Below, in pieces: positions 33,900 to 46,445 of a DNA stretch of 64,000 nt. Position 1 is the first letter of the stretch. Each line of letters starts with the position of its first letter. Source of the DNA: Trichobilharzia szidati (Eukaryota > Platyhelminthes > Trematoda > Strigeidida > Schistosomatidae); contig OX235271.1 of the NCBI GenBank assembly GCA_944472155.2, positions 121,091,329 to 121,155,328 of the forward strand, given 5' to 3'. Under the pieces are notes generated by a model that saw only the letters and a list, made by a program, of their open reading frames with translations, had not been told where the DNA came from and ran no database searches. A program made the position numbers and the translations under genes.

Positions 33900-35162
33900 A
33901 CCAATATTGGGGACATAAACGTTGACGTCAATTACTTTCCACCAACTTTGGCTAGCAGCCAGCTCTCACCACACTGGTACTCAGCTGAGCATCATCTTTG
34001 AACCTGATGAACTAACACACATCAGCATCTCCGCGTGAATCAGTCCCCTGATCTTCTCTAACCTCCTTTCAGAGAAACCGAAATGATGCATCATGTGGTT
34101 CATCATATTAGAACCACTGGACCGTCAGATTTTGCATGTCCCCGACGTCTTGGTCCACTCCAACTTGGCATCCCGAAGGCAGAATTCAATAAAATGCTAG
34201 GTTTTGGCATCATTCGAACATCAAATATCTCTTCATCTTAACCACTTCACATGGTTCTGAAAAGTCTTCTGGTGAAATGCCGCCGTGAGGTGGTTACTGA
34301 GCTTTAAACAAATGAACTGTACCCGACAGATACCCACTACCGCATATACACGAATTCGCCAGAAATTTACCGTATGGTAAGGTTTTCTCCAAGATCTATC
34401 TCGTGAGAGCTTATCACCGTATTCCTATCAGTCGGAAGGACGTTGTAAAAATCGTTATTACCACACCATTAGGCTAACATGAATTCATCCGCATGCCTTT
34501 TGAACTAATGAATGTCACCCAGACATCCCAACGCTTAACTGACCAAGTGTTCCTCGGTCTCCTCTTCTTCTATACACACATCGCCAACTTACTCATTTCG
34601 AGTGAAGATGAGGCAGAACATCTGAAACATGTGAAGACTGTATTCCAAAGCCCCCACCAGTATGAGATGACCATCAATTTAGACAAAAGTGAATACAGCA
34701 AGACCTCATTGAAATTCGTCGGGCATTTGATTGACAGCCAGGGAATTAGTCCAGTTGCTGATCGTGCACAAGATATTAAGGATTACTCACTACCAGACTA
34801 TTTCAAGAAATTACGACGAATTTTGGGTCTCATCAATTTTTACCGTCGTTTCATTCCCAACTGTGCTACAGTTTTACAACCGTTAACTGATTGTTTACAT
34901 GGATGTAGCCATTCATTTCACTTGTCAGACAAAGCCGTTAAATCAATCAAAATTGTTAAGCACTTGCAAAATGAGAAGACACTCACTCAGATGCAAAAAG
35001 TAAGCTCCCCTTTCCCTCATAACGTACGCCTCAAACGTTGCCATTGGAGCAGTTCTGCAACAACAAATACACAGTGAATGGCAACCCCTCGCATTCTTTT
35101 CAGAACAACTGATAGCCAAAAAAGATGACTACTCGCCTCTGATTCATCTCATTCGTTACCTG
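33900..35162 (+). pseudogene. Gypsy reverse transcriptase and RNase H relic
   Basis: Blocks in order: HHIRTTGPSDFACPRRLGPL near 34105, KAEFNKMLGFGIIRTS near 34180, a [19 protein letters not shown] stretch near 34370-34430, and MPFELMNVTQTSQRLTDQVF at 34493. The polymerase box is lost: FFYTHIANLLISSEDEAEHL stands where YxDDxLIxS is expected. Then come FVGHLIDSQGI near 34725, LGLINFYRRFIPNCATVLQP near 34830 and an RNase H start (AIGAVLQQQIHSEWQPLAFF) near 35045. It is cut by PLE-4 at about 35163. It is non-functional. Confidence 0.85.
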
Positions 35163-36025
35163 TCTGTGAAGGCAGACTTAGCCAAGTGTCTGACAAACGG
35201 AGCAGTAGCACTAAGTAGTACAAGAAAAGACATAAATGATGAAATAAAACAGATAGAAGAAGATTTGATATCAAAAAACTATCCTATAAAGTTCATTAGG
35301 AAGACCAGAAAAGGCCATAAGCAAAATAAAAATAATGGTGAAACTAGTAATGATAGCATAAATAAGAGGGAATATAAGGCATCTACTGTTATACCACATA
35401 AGGAGGGGACATCTGAGACCCTACGTAGGATTCTTAATAAAGCAGGAATTAGAGTGGCATTTTAACCTACAAACTCACTCACTGACAAGCTCTGTAGGTT
35501 AAAGTAGCCTGTTGACCCAATTAGACAAAATAACATAATTTACAAAATACCCTGCAATGACTGTGAGGTCAACTACATAGGTCAAACTAGTAGGTCATGG
35601 GTAGTCAGATTGTCAGAACATAAGAATTTAGCTAAGGTAAGAATGGTTGACCCCGAGAAGATAAGTAATTTAGAAAAAAGCTCAGCAATTGCAATGCATG
35701 CATTAACACACAACCACACAATAGGGTGGGAGAGGGTTAAAATTCTAAAAAGTAATCTAGGTAGGTGGAGAGAGAGGTTGATTACTGAATCCTTGTTCAT
35801 CGAGTCTACACCCAGCACATGTAATAGGAATGACTCATCACTTATACCGGAAATATGGAAAATACTACTACCAGTCAAATCAAGCGATGGAATTATATAA
35901 ACGAAGTTAGAAAGTTGTGTGAGTACCTTGATATGATTATGAGCAATAAATTGTGCTGGAAACGTCATCAGCAAATGTTACTGTATAACACTGAGACTTT
36001 ATCAAAATAAATTTTACCCATAATG
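35163..36025 (+). mobile_element. PLE-4, GIY-YIG half and tail, inserted in Gypsy
   Basis: Coding starts abruptly (ADLAKCLTNG), with KQIEEDLISKNYPIKFIRKT to about 35465. After a stop and frame change, the endonuclease reads IIYKIPCNDCEVNYIGQTSR near 35545-35600, then LSEHKNLAKV, and ends LLPVKSSDGII at 35900. The RT is absent, so it is 5' truncated. The cysteine pattern (CNDC) and surrounding sequence differ from PLE-1, -2, -3 and -5 (CxCG), so it is a different PLE lineage. The tail 35935-36025 holds TTATGA, GCA...TGC and GGAAACGTC. It separates Gypsy RNase H from integrase. Confidence 0.8.
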
Positions 36026-36410
36026 GAGCCTCAGACCAAACTTACGCACACAGAAAGAGAGTGTAGTCAATCTCTCACTCCCTTGGTAACCGTATTACTT
36101 TCATTACACTGATTAGTCATACACACTTGTGAGCTCAGCTCAATAAGCAAGTTTTCAATTTGATGAACTTTAACCTTCTTGAGTTGCCATGTTGACGTAC
36201 AAGCCAGCACTGTTTATTAGATTTTTCTGTTTTCTGTCTTCTCTCAACCCCTCTTTTTTCATAGTTTGATAGTATATAAATTGATGATAACTTAAACTAA
36301 AAATTGTAATACTTATATTCCGGATGCGTTCATCTTATAATGTTTTCTCTATTATCTTTCAAACATTGAAGTATGAAATTTTATTATTTATAACCATTGT
36401 AATTCCAGGT
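36026..36410. other. Unassigned between PLE-4 and Gypsy integrase
   Basis: No coding motif is seen. It may be further PLE-4 tail or a degenerate Gypsy connection/integrase N-terminus. Confidence 0.4.
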
Positions 36411-37290
36411 AGTTTACAGGTTATGGCATGCAAAATCTTTATTCTTGTCAAAGTCGTTTATCCACTGTCTCCTTCCAATTGTTCCAGTCACATTTTCACT
36501 TGAACGGACAGATTCACTCGCTGGCCAGTAGTAGTTCCACCAGTGGATATATCCGCCGAAACAGTTCCTTAAACTCTGCTCGAAAGCTGAATAAGGAACT
36601 TTAATCTTCCGTCCATTATCACTACAGACAGAGGTGCACAGTTCGAATGCTATGTCTTTCACCAGCTCACTAATTTTCTAGGAATTTAACGAATACGAAC
36701 GACTTCGTATCATCCTATTTCCAATGGGATGGCTGAACTGTTTCATAGGCAACTTAAGACTGAGCTTGCTGCCACTGTGACTTAAAGCGGCTGGTTCACC
36801 AAACTCCCACTGGCACCACTGGATATACGCGGAACTTTAAAGAAAGACATCGGATGCTACGTTTCCGAGTTAGTCTTTGGACGACGCTGTGGTCACCAGG
36901 AGAGTTTTCACCTCAGATAATCAAGTTCTACGTGATATGACTGGATACCTGCACCTACTAAAACAGCATGTGAATGGGCTAGAAATATCACTTCCACGCC
37001 AACGGCAACGGCCGTCATACATTCCGCTACACCTGACAAACTGCACTCAAGTTTATGTCACGAAGGATGTGGTACAGCGACAAATTAAACCTGCCTTCAT
37101 TGGTTCATTTAGAGTTCTAGAAAGGAATGACAAAGTTATCACGGTAGCGCGATAAAATAAAACAGAAGCCATCAGAATTGATAAAGTCAAACTAGCGTTT
37201 ATACATGACTTCCAAGACAACGATAAAGACCGAATGAACGAAGTCCCAACACCTCCACTCAGTGAGACTCTAACGTTATCCAAATAACCT
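36411..37290 (+). pseudogene. Gypsy integrase relic
   Basis: Plus-strand blocks: DRFTRWPVVVP-like near 36510, IITTDRGAQFECYVFHQLTN at about 36615-36675 (the second catalytic Asp of D,D35E lies in TDRG), and RTTSYHPISNGMAELFHRQL near 36700-36750, where the expected catalytic Glu position reads ELFH. LKTELAATVT follows, then a C-terminal tail through the YVTKDVV and RQIKPAFIGSFRVLERNDK parts to about 37160. Stops occur throughout. It would integrate the element's cDNA. Confidence 0.8.
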
Positions 37291-38145
37291 GTGAATACAG
37301 CGCTATCTAGTCGGAGAGTTCATTGGCCTAAATGTTACGTTCAAATCATCACTGATTAACTTACTGTGCATTCTCCTTTTTATCATCTTTATTCGAAATT
37401 ACTATATAACTGCTCATTCACACATGACGTATATAATTCATATTGCTATAATTTAAACACCGCCGTTTTCTGCATTATTATATTCAATGGTGCAATGTTT
37501 ACCAATCACATATCGTTTTCATCTAAATACTACGGATCCCCGGCTGATTTTCATCATTCCACATATTTTCTACCACAATTATCAATTCCATTGTCCTTAG
37601 TGTATTTATCATTAATAGTATTAACTGTCCATCCAATTTTTCAAAACTTTGGATTAAACTGCTTATTTTTCAGGTTAATACACACACAGTTCTCCATGTA
37701 TCATTGCTACTATTTATTACTCATACGCATATTAATGTGGCTAGTTCAAAATAGCATATTAGTATAAATGAATTGAATGCTTCACACTCTGTAAGGTTCC
37801 TGGATTTCCTCTAACTGCAGCTGCACTTGTGTGGATATCTATTGAAAGGTATGAAAATAAAACGACTCTTCGTTCATAATTTCAGTGTGTGCAAAACTGA
37901 CGTACTACAAAACGAAACAGGGAAATTTATCGATAACATGTTTTTTATCCTCCACACTATCAGCTTTAGCTAATCTACGACTTTTTGGATGTCAGTACGA
38001 TAAATTAAAGAAATTATGAAATGATTAGAAGTTTCATTCTCAGATGACAAAAAATCGAGTCAAACAGCTAGCTTTCTTAAACAATATTTGACTTTCCTAA
38101 AATGTAGACTTTCCAACATTTTAATGAGCTTAAAACAAGCAACAG
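37291..38145. other. Unassigned; possible Gypsy 3' LTR
   Basis: A 133-codon plus frame at 37366-37767 is rich in Tyr, Phe, Leu and Ile and looks like translated AT-rich DNA. The position directly after integrase makes a 3' LTR plausible, but no matching 5' copy was found. Confidence 0.4.
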
Positions 38146-38430
38146 AGGTTAATAAAGCAGGATTTAATGAATTCATTAGTCCTCGATACTTCAAACTGCA
38201 TATATCAATTTGAGTGTGTTTGTGGAAGCAAATACATGAGGTAAAACTGCCAAGGGACTGTTCTAAAATAATTGATATTAGTGGCTAGTGGATTCGAGTC
38301 CCATCAAGAACACTGTTACCAGATGGAATGCTGATACGCTCAGCAAAAGAGTACCAAGTAAGGCAAAATATGAGTGCTTGCTTTTGATGCAGGCTAGCAC
38401 CAATCAGCTAATGTCAGTATGTTCTTCTGG
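38146..38430 (+). pseudogene. PLE endonuclease relic, short
   Basis: The reading YFKLHISI.VCLWKQIHEV in one frame, and CxYQFECVCGSKYM across frames near 38200-38240, resembles the CxCG...YIG part of a GIY-YIG domain. The following bases give a KYECLLLMQASTNQLMSV stretch. It is too decayed to assign to a family. Confidence 0.4.
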
Positions 38431-40967
38431 CTTACTGAAATATAGACATATATATGAGTACAGTGAATAACTTCTGTATCTCAGGTATTGTGCTTTCATT
38501 ATGTACTGATATGAAGTTGTTTCGTTTGAAGTATGCACAGTGAATAAATCTGTTATAAATGTACTAGCTGACTTGTAACTATTTATATTTAGACAGACTA
38601 CTTTCAAATAATGAATGAATGCATTCAAACTCCTTTTTAAATAAAATATGGAACAAATTTCTTTGTTCCTTTAGTCCTTCAGATTTGAGATAAGCAAATT
38701 TATAAGTACAATTTGTTTTTACAGTATCAGCTGTTGGAAAAAATGTAATCATAAAAACAATCAAGTATAACATAGTACTAATGAGTAGTATATATATACC
38801 GTAATTCATAATTGTAAAAGGGTTTGTGAATCTTGATCCACAAGTGACCTAATCAATGGTGTTCTTGATAGAATAATTCCGACTTCTTCAAGAACTTTAT
38901 TCTCAGCAACTCTAAAATTCGTGTCCTCCTATCGCCCGCTGTCCTTCAGAAGCCCAAATGACAAGATCTCGCGTCTGACCACTTCTATGTGTGTATATTA
39001 GTTCGCATATTATTGTTGAGCTAGACACACTGGTTGTTCGATGCGGATTTTGTCTGAAAGGGTTCAAGAACATTATGCCTCATGACTACAGAAAGGCGGT
39101 AGAGGCTCTATGAGAAGTCCAATAATTGAACATCCTAGGTTTAGCTAATAAGCCTTTGTATTTCACTTACCTAGTTGTCCACGTCCTACTACTCTGAATT
39201 ATGTTTCTGGCCTTGAATCCATTGCATGGTACTAGGTAAACTAAATTATTTTGTTTGAAGTGTTCCACAGGATTTCTTTTTATCCGACATGGTTTGTATC
39301 TAAGTGAGCCTGTGGGCTTTTAGTGCACCTTCCAGTGTTCTAAGTTTCTTTTTTTTAACTGGTAGTACACATAATAATCGGATCGAACGCCATTTTTGCG
39401 CTCTTCTCTTGTGCTGTTAACATGTAAATTCTCTTAGTCTGTAATCCAACCATAACACCTAGATAAGTTCTAATATATGCCTTCTATGAAATGATAGGAA
39501 TAGGCTTAAAATAGTAATCATCTTTTGATTCATCGTATGATCGGATGACTGAGAAATTCCATCATCTCTTTCCTACCTTGGCCCTGGGCAAATCGCCAAA
39601 CACTCAGGATATTTATTTTTCCTCGGACCTAAACGAATCACCTACCAATCAGAAAAATATATTTCCACTGCCCTAGGCAGATTTTAATGCGGTTAAAAAT
39701 ATATAAATATGACGTGCTTTTTTGGTGAATATTCGAATATCATGGTATATATATATATCCATGTGAGTGGGGTTTGTGCGCCAACTTGGCTTCATTATTT
39801 GTAACGTGCTATCTCATTCGAATCCAGTGTAGTTGGGCATTGAATAGGCAAGTCAACACATGCTGAACACGATTGATGACTACTTCGTCCTCTACTTTAT
39901 CAGAATATGTTTTGAATTTTTTGGCTGGTATCTTTTTTTAAATACTTTACATTGGATTCGTTACATTTTGACTGGTTCGCCTTTCTTGCGTGAATAAACA
40001 GGTAAAAGTCGTACGGATTTTGTTGCCCATTTGAAGTGATAAGTAACATCCAACTGACCATTCGCCTTTTCTGTACGAGGGAATCAGTCTAAGCATGATG
40101 GTTTACTTACTTTAAATAAAAGTTTCATCATACTTATTAGTCTCTTTTGATTTCACTGGAGAGGTATAATTTTACGTAGAATGACTAACTACAGAGGATA
40201 GTGCAGGTATATTGTAGTGATTCTTGTCACTGATTTTTTCCAAATAGGCGCAAATGTTATGTCTAGATTAGTGTCCCTATCTATTGTCCCAAGCTTTAAA
40301 ACCTCCAAATTCAAGTATTTCAAGCTGTCCTAGTAATAGTATATGAAGATGCAACAATTAAGGCGAAGTTATTTGACAACTAACTAACCTGTACTCATGA
40401 GGCTGTAGTTAATTTAACTTTCCCAATTGGTGATGCACGCCACTTACTTTGTAAAGTCTACTTTTCATAAAATGTGTTGCAGCAATTTTGCTAATTCGTA
40501 TGATACTGAAACGATGTAGAAATATAACTAGTATCACCGTAATACTCCTGCCATGTGAAACGATGATTTTGTTGCTAGTTTTAGCACCTTCTTACAATGA
40601 AACTGCATTATTTTTTACCTTTAAGAAATAGGTTATATGTCTAGCACCATAGATTGTGTGTTATTGTTAATATAATTAAATCCAGATAAATTCTCTTTTC
40701 CAGCATTCTAAAGTGCAGATCGCTTAGTGAAATTGGAGTAGAAACGACAGATTTGAGATTATATCCCCTTTTCTATTATATCGTATTATATACATCCTAA
40801 AAATTTTCCGTATTTCTCTGAAGCTAATGAGGTTACATAGATGTTGAGGTTTCATGGTTCACCTTGATGACAAATGAAATGCTTAACAAAACACCAACTG
40901 GCTCCTGACCAGATGCAAAACTGACGTGCATAATAAGTGCTTATGAATCCTCAGAATACTTGAAATT
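38431..40967. other. No gene recognised
   Basis: Long AT-rich stretch without open frames above about 76 codons. An AT run lies at 39744-39760. I found no domain, SINE or PLE signature between 38800 and 40960. This is the largest gap apart from HAT1 introns. Confidence 0.5.
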
Positions 40968-43900
40968 AATTATTATTGTTTCCTTTGATTCCTAGAGGAA
41001 CATAGGGCTTCAGCCGTGCATCTCCATTGCATTCGGTTCTCTTCTACAGTCTTCACCTGGCTCCAAGTCTGCCCACACGCTTTTATCTCCTCGTCACATG
41101 ACCTCCTCCAAGTCACCCTTGCAGACAACCAACTCGCCACTTCCCTTTCGGGTTCCACTCGAGGGCCTGTCTAGTGATATCACTAGGTGGTTTCCTCACA
41201 GTATGGCCAATCCATCTCCATTTCTTCCTACCTATTTGTTTCACAATCGGTTCCTGGTTGGTACGCTCCCAGAGATCTCTATTGCTGATCTTTTCTGGCC
41301 ATCTGATGTTGAGTATTGAGCGAAGACAACTGTTAATGAAGGTCTGTAGTTTGTTTGAGATGTTCTTTATGACGCGCCAAGTCTCTGATCCGTATAGTAG
41401 CAATGACTTCACATTGGAGTTGAAAATCCGGATCTTATTTTTGATGCTGAGTACTGGTGACCTCCACACAGACTTGAGAGTACTGAAAGCTTGTCTTGCT
41501 TTTCCGATTCTTGCTTTGATATCCTCGTCAGTTCCGCCTGTAGTTGAAACGATGCTTCCCAGGTAGGTAAAAGAGGTTGTTTCTTTCAGGTTCCTCCCAT
41601 TTATGCTGATCGTTGTCTGTTGTTGTTGTTCTTGTCCAGGAATCTTCATCACCTCTGTTTTCTCTATCTTCACCTGAAGTCCTATCTTATCTGATGCTTC
41701 TTCTGCCAACTTGTTGCTTTTCACTTGCATATCTTCCAGTTTGTGGGAAATCAGACATATATCATCGGCGAAATCCAAATCCTCCAAGGCTTTTGTGTCG
41801 GTCCATTTTATGCCTGTTCCCTCGTTGGTTGCCGTTGTCTGCCGCATTATCCAATCAACTGCAATCAGGAAGATCATTGGTGACAGTAGACAGCCTTGTC
41901 TCACTCCCGTCCTCACTTCGAAGGATTCCGTGAGCCTCCCGTTGTGGATTACTTGGCATGCAGCGTTGTCATACAGCTGTTGGATGAGATGTATAATTGT
42001 CAGCGGCACCCCGTAGTAGCGAAGTAGTTGCCAAATCACCTCTCGATCGACGCTGTCGAAGGCCTTTTCAAAGTCGATGAAGTTGAGATAGAGAGGTGAC
42101 TGCCATTCCAAACTTTGTTCAATGATAATCCGTAGGGTGGCGATTTGGTCAATGCATGACTTGTTTCTCCTGAATCCGGCCTGTTCCGGACGAAGTTTTT
42201 CATCTAGGGCTTGTTTAATTCTCTCCAGGATGATGCGACATAGTATCTTGCTTGGAATGGACAGAAGCATAATTCCACGCCAGTTTTTACATTGACTCAA
42301 ATCTCCTTTCTTTGGCAGTTTGAATAAGTATCCGTTCTTCCAATCCTCGGGTACTTTGCCCTCTTTCCACACCTTCTCTAGTAGTGGCGTCATCAAGTCC
42401 GCTGTTGTCTCTGGGTCTATTTTCAAAGCTTCTGCTGGGATTCCATCTGGTCCTGGCGCTTTCCCAGCTTTTAGCATCTTGATGGCATTCAGGACTTCGG
42501 ATTTCGTCGGAGGGTCGATGTTCATTGGTAGTTCTGCTTCCGTTGTTGGTATTGTTGGACGCGTTGTAGGTGGCGGACGATTTAGAAGTCTTTTGAAGTG
42601 TTCAGCCCAGTGCTTCCTCTGTTCCACCTCTTTGGTGATTGACTTTCCATTGTCGTCCTTTATTGGCTTAATCTGTGTCGAACTTTTGCCCGAAAGGTGC
42701 CTAGTTGTTTGGTATAGTGTAGCGAGGTCTCCTTTGCCTGCAGCTTGTTCTGCTTCGTTTGCCATGGTTTCACAATATTTTCTTTTGTCTTCCCTGGCAC
42801 TTTTCTTCACTCTTTTGTTCAGTGCATTGTAGCTTGCACTCAACTCCTGTTTCTGTTGCTCGTCGGTGCACTGGATAATCTTTTGTTTCGCCACCCTTCT
42901 CTCTTCTATTAGTTTCCAAGTGTCCGTAGAGAGCCACTGTTTGTCCTGTCTCTTTTTTCTGCCTAGGACTTCCATGCAGGTTTGACTCCACACCGTTTTC
43001 AATTTGTTCCAGTGCTTTTCGACGCTGACCTTTTCGTTGGTGTTGATTTGTGTCTCGGCTTTTTCCCTTATGTTTTCAATGAAGATGTCCTTTGTAGCCT
43101 GGTCCTTCAGCTTTTGAGTGTTGAACTTGGCTTGTGGTCTATCTGCAGCTCCTGTTTCCCTGAAAGCTTTTAATTTGATTTGGATTGTCCCTTGTACGAG
43201 GTAGTGGTCTGAGCCAACGTCTGCTCCTCTTCTTGCTCTTGTGTCCAGTAGGCTGCGTCTCCACTTCCTCGATATTGTGATAAAGTCAATTTGGTTTTTG
43301 GTTCGCCCGTCTGGTGACACCCATGTAGCCTTGTGGATATCTCTGTGCTTGTAAACACTGCCACCACTCACTAGTTCGTTGAAGGCGCAGAAGTCGGCGA
43401 AGAGTTCTCCGTTTTCATTCATTTCTCCAAGAGCTTCTCTACCCATGATGAGTTCTCTTCCTGTATTGTCTGGTCCCAGTTTGGCGTTCATATCTCCCAT
43501 TAGTATTTTAATGTCGCCAGCTGGAGTATTGTCTATTGCTGCCTGTAGTTGTCTCTAAAATTCTTCTTTCGTTTCGAGGTCTGCGTTGTTGGTGGGTGCA
43601 TAACATTGGATTATTGACACTTTTCTTCCTTTGGAGTTGAATCTGGCGGTCATTATCCTGGACGAGATCGCTTCCCATTGCATCAGGGCTTTCGTTGCCG
43701 TTGGTGACATCATGATAGCCACGCCCTCGGTGTGCGTGTGGTTATCTTCTGGGTGACCGGAGTAGATCACTGACTCTCCCGTTGATAATTTGGTGAGTCC
43801 ACTTCCATTCCATCTGCTTTCACATATTCCCAGCACTTGGATTTTGTATCTTTTCATCTCGCTGGCGATCTGGGCAGCTTTGCCAGTCTCGTACATAGTG

Positions 43901-44420
43901 CGGACATTCCATGTACCCACACAGACTTTTTCTTTTGTCGCAAGGAGATTGCTCATGGTGAAGTTTCTGTAGCAGGTTTGTTTACAGGGTGGGGTTGCTG
44001 GCCTCACGCCTGAGTTTTGTCTTCGGGTACCTGAAATGGAAGAAAGGTTAGTGTTGCGTGACCGCAGAGCCCAGGGGACATCTGCTTGAGGCCGGTCACA
44101 CGCGGCCTGGTGTGTCTCAGTAGTGTACTTATCACTTCTGCCCTGTGACACGGCAGCAGAAAGCGCGGTCGTTGTTAATCCGGGCCACGGCCGATCCGGC
44201 ATGATATTTCTTGGATTTGTTGGGTTCATGGTTTTGGATTGATGAATGATGGCGACTAAGTCCAGCCCCCACTGATACCGTCGCCAATGTATCAGTAGGT
44301 TGTGAGGTTTGAAAAATTTCGTTGGCGTCCGCAGCTACTGTCAACGGAGCTACTCAAGGAGCAGTGTGACGACCCAAGTTATCTTCTACTGATACCGTCG
44401 CCACAGTCATACCAGTGGAA
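40968..44420 (-). mobile_element. RTE-2 non-LTR retrotransposon, nearly full length
   Basis: The element spans a 5' leader (44420-44230), endonuclease plus RT coding, and a very short 3' UTR ending in an AAT-rich run at about 40970 (minus). It is the best-preserved transposable element in the window and the reference for the relics at 9270-11411 and 49390-50795. RTE-type assignment rests on the GTWNVRTM start, single long frame and short 3' UTR. Confidence 0.85.
40973..44229 (-). pseudogene. RTE-2 endonuclease-reverse transcriptase, one stop and one frameshift
   Basis: The minus frame from 44229 is interrupted only by a TAG at 43557-43555 and continues in the same frame to 41113. Endonuclease blocks: VCVGTWNVRTMYETGK near 43920, ICESRWNG near 43820, IIQCYAPTNN near 43600, GDMNAKLG at 43500 and GSDHYLVQG near 43220. 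RT blocks: KAGKAPGPDGIP near 42460, KKGDLSQCKNWRGI near 42310, AGFRRNKSCIDQ near 42180, NFIDFEKAFDSVDREVIWQL near 42070, GVRQGCLLSP near 41900, and the catalytic box LDFADDICLIS at about 41785. A frame shift near 41130 moves the C-terminus into the frame ending RNQRKQ at 40973. Endonuclease and RT catalytic residues appear intact. Confidence 0.9.
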
Positions 44421-44435
44421 GTCCGGTTCTTCTTC

Positions 44436-44670
44436 AAAATAAGTATATATAATTGTAATTGTACAATTAAGTGAATGAATTCGCCGAAAAGAGACTTCTA
44501 GCTGAATTACGTGTTTTCTTCTCATTAACTTCTGCTGCAATTGGATATATTATCTATGCTCTAAGGTAGTACAGTAAGAAGCGATGGATAGAATGACTGC
44601 TGTAGTTTAAATTTGTATTTGAAATTATGCTACATATCACTAAGATTCTTAAATTTATTAGAATGCTGAC
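44436..44670 (+). repeat. Dispersed 235-bp repeat, copy 2
   Basis: Inverted partner of 29418-29654 with only scattered differences. It begins right at the 5' end of RTE-2. Confidence 0.7.
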
Positions 44671-46372
44671 GAAAACTACACTTAGTTGCGTTGAATAATT
44701 GGCAGTTTGTTTATTTTACTGGGTTACCTAAGTTTCTGTCCAGAATAATGAGTCAAATTTTCTCGATTTCTTATTACTGTAATCACTCAATCATATTGCT
44801 GGGTAGCAAAATGTGCTCACGTACAATTTTAATTGCGCTTCAACCTGCTATTATGCATTTCCCGAAGGCGATGAAGAAAATGTGCATCATCAGGGATTGG
44901 TTTTGCTTAAGATCGAACAGCATTGAGTCACGCGATACACTGGCGACCAGTATTTTACTCGAAGAACTGTATACATTGAGCAATAAAATGCCCTGAGAAT
45001 TCAGTACACTGTGTAAACATTTTGTTCAGAGTAAAGCTTTTAATATTAATATTCTACAACGGTTATTCTCCTTCACTAGAAGCTATTACCAATCAAACAG
45101 ACATTAATCAGTCATCCACTTCACTCTCAACCCTGATTGCCCATACACTTATGCTCAACATTCTTAGATGTATTAATTGTACCTAGGATATACGGTTGTT
45201 TCGTAGATCTAGTTTAACAAAGTAGACTCTAAAAATCACACTGCAATTACATAGACTTTTGTGATTAATAACAAGCCTTTTAATCTGTAAGACGAACGTC
45301 TTTCTCATCGGGGAGATTGAATATGACATCGATTACCTCCACAAGCGGTTTATGATTAAATACGATGACACAACATTCAAAAAAGACTGAAAGTTTGTTG
45401 CTAATACGGAAGAGTATTGACTTGAAATCTGGTAGTATGTGTCCTGCGATATGATAAGGTATGTTATCGTCCGATTTACACACAATTATTTATCCGGGAA
45501 GTATCACAATCTTTAATCTCCCTGTTTTAATCGAATTGTTACAGTCATCAAAGATCTCCTTCGAAGTAGCGCATGGTTTTATTAATGACTCCATTCATGG
45601 TTGTAGGATGAACACATCAATATAATTCACATAGAAGGCTTCATTCCCAGTTTTCGTAACACAACTAAACTGCTAATACCTAGTAGTAATCATCTGATTG
45701 TAAAAGAACTCGTCAACTTGTTCACGGTGTAGATTTAGCAGCGAACCAGTAACTGTAGCAGAGCCAATAAAAAGAGAGAAACAATCGACAGTTATCTCAT
45801 CCTAGTTTAGGGCTCTTCTACATATATACCTAGCACTTGGGAGGTTATAAACCAAGTGCTGTCAGATTATGAAACACGTCACTGTTTTGTTGACAAGGTA
45901 AGAAATTAAAATCATATTCCTAAACGAGTGAGTTAAACACTTTTGCAACTACACGAGCAAGCCTGGAACACACACCAGGACAGTTATGAGTTTTGGCTTT
46001 AACCATCCAACATTAAACAACTCATTACGCCATTGAGAAACATGCACTGAAGGGAACACTACAAACCTGACTGGTAGAGTTATGCTAATAGCACATAAGA
46101 TCAGACATAACACTACACACTGTGAGATTCATGTACCTTAAAGATACTAGTTATTTAAACTAATAGAAAATAGGATCAGAAACTTTACCTTGAGGAATGT
46201 CACAATTTTATACGCAAATTAAGACACAGTAGTGACAATTTTTAGAGACTACATACTACCTCTTATTTCACTCAATATGTACTTCACAACTATGTAATCT
46301 GGACACAAAAACCCTCTACTGAAGCCCAAACGATGTATGTTTCCAGTTAAAATACATTTAGCGAAATATACC
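44671..46372. other. Mostly unassigned, with a decayed SINE
   Basis: A 101-codon plus frame at 44691-44996 (KMCIIRDWFCLRSNSIESRD) and a 67-codon minus frame at 45483-45280 are unrecognised. A decayed minus-strand SINE lies at about 45750-45865 (CATCCTAGTTTAGGGCTCTT and a B-box-like end). The right part is 3' flank of HAT1. Confidence 0.45.
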
Positions 46373-46378
46373 TTTATT
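46373..46378 (-). promoter_or_regulatory. Candidate HAT1 polyadenylation signal
   Basis: AATAAA on the minus strand about 70 nt after the HAT1 stop codon (46448-46446). Position and orientation fit, but AATAAA is common in AT-rich DNA. Confidence 0.5.
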
Positions 46379-46445
46379 AAATTTAAGTTTCATAACAGTA
46401 TATATGAAAAAAAATTGGATAAACGAATACTCTGTATAACAATGG

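Noticed and set aside
34493..35900. Apparent polyprotein with RT, GIY-YIG and later integrase
   Set aside because: PLE-4 is a nested insertion with its own tail; the parts are not one gene.
37366..37767. 133-codon hydrophobic open frame resembling a membrane protein
   Set aside because: Composition is what AT-rich DNA gives by chance; no start context, homology or splice support is visible, and it lies where a Gypsy LTR may be.
41174..43367. Several plus-strand frames of 60-170 codons
   Set aside because: All are antisense shadows of the RTE-2 coding strand.
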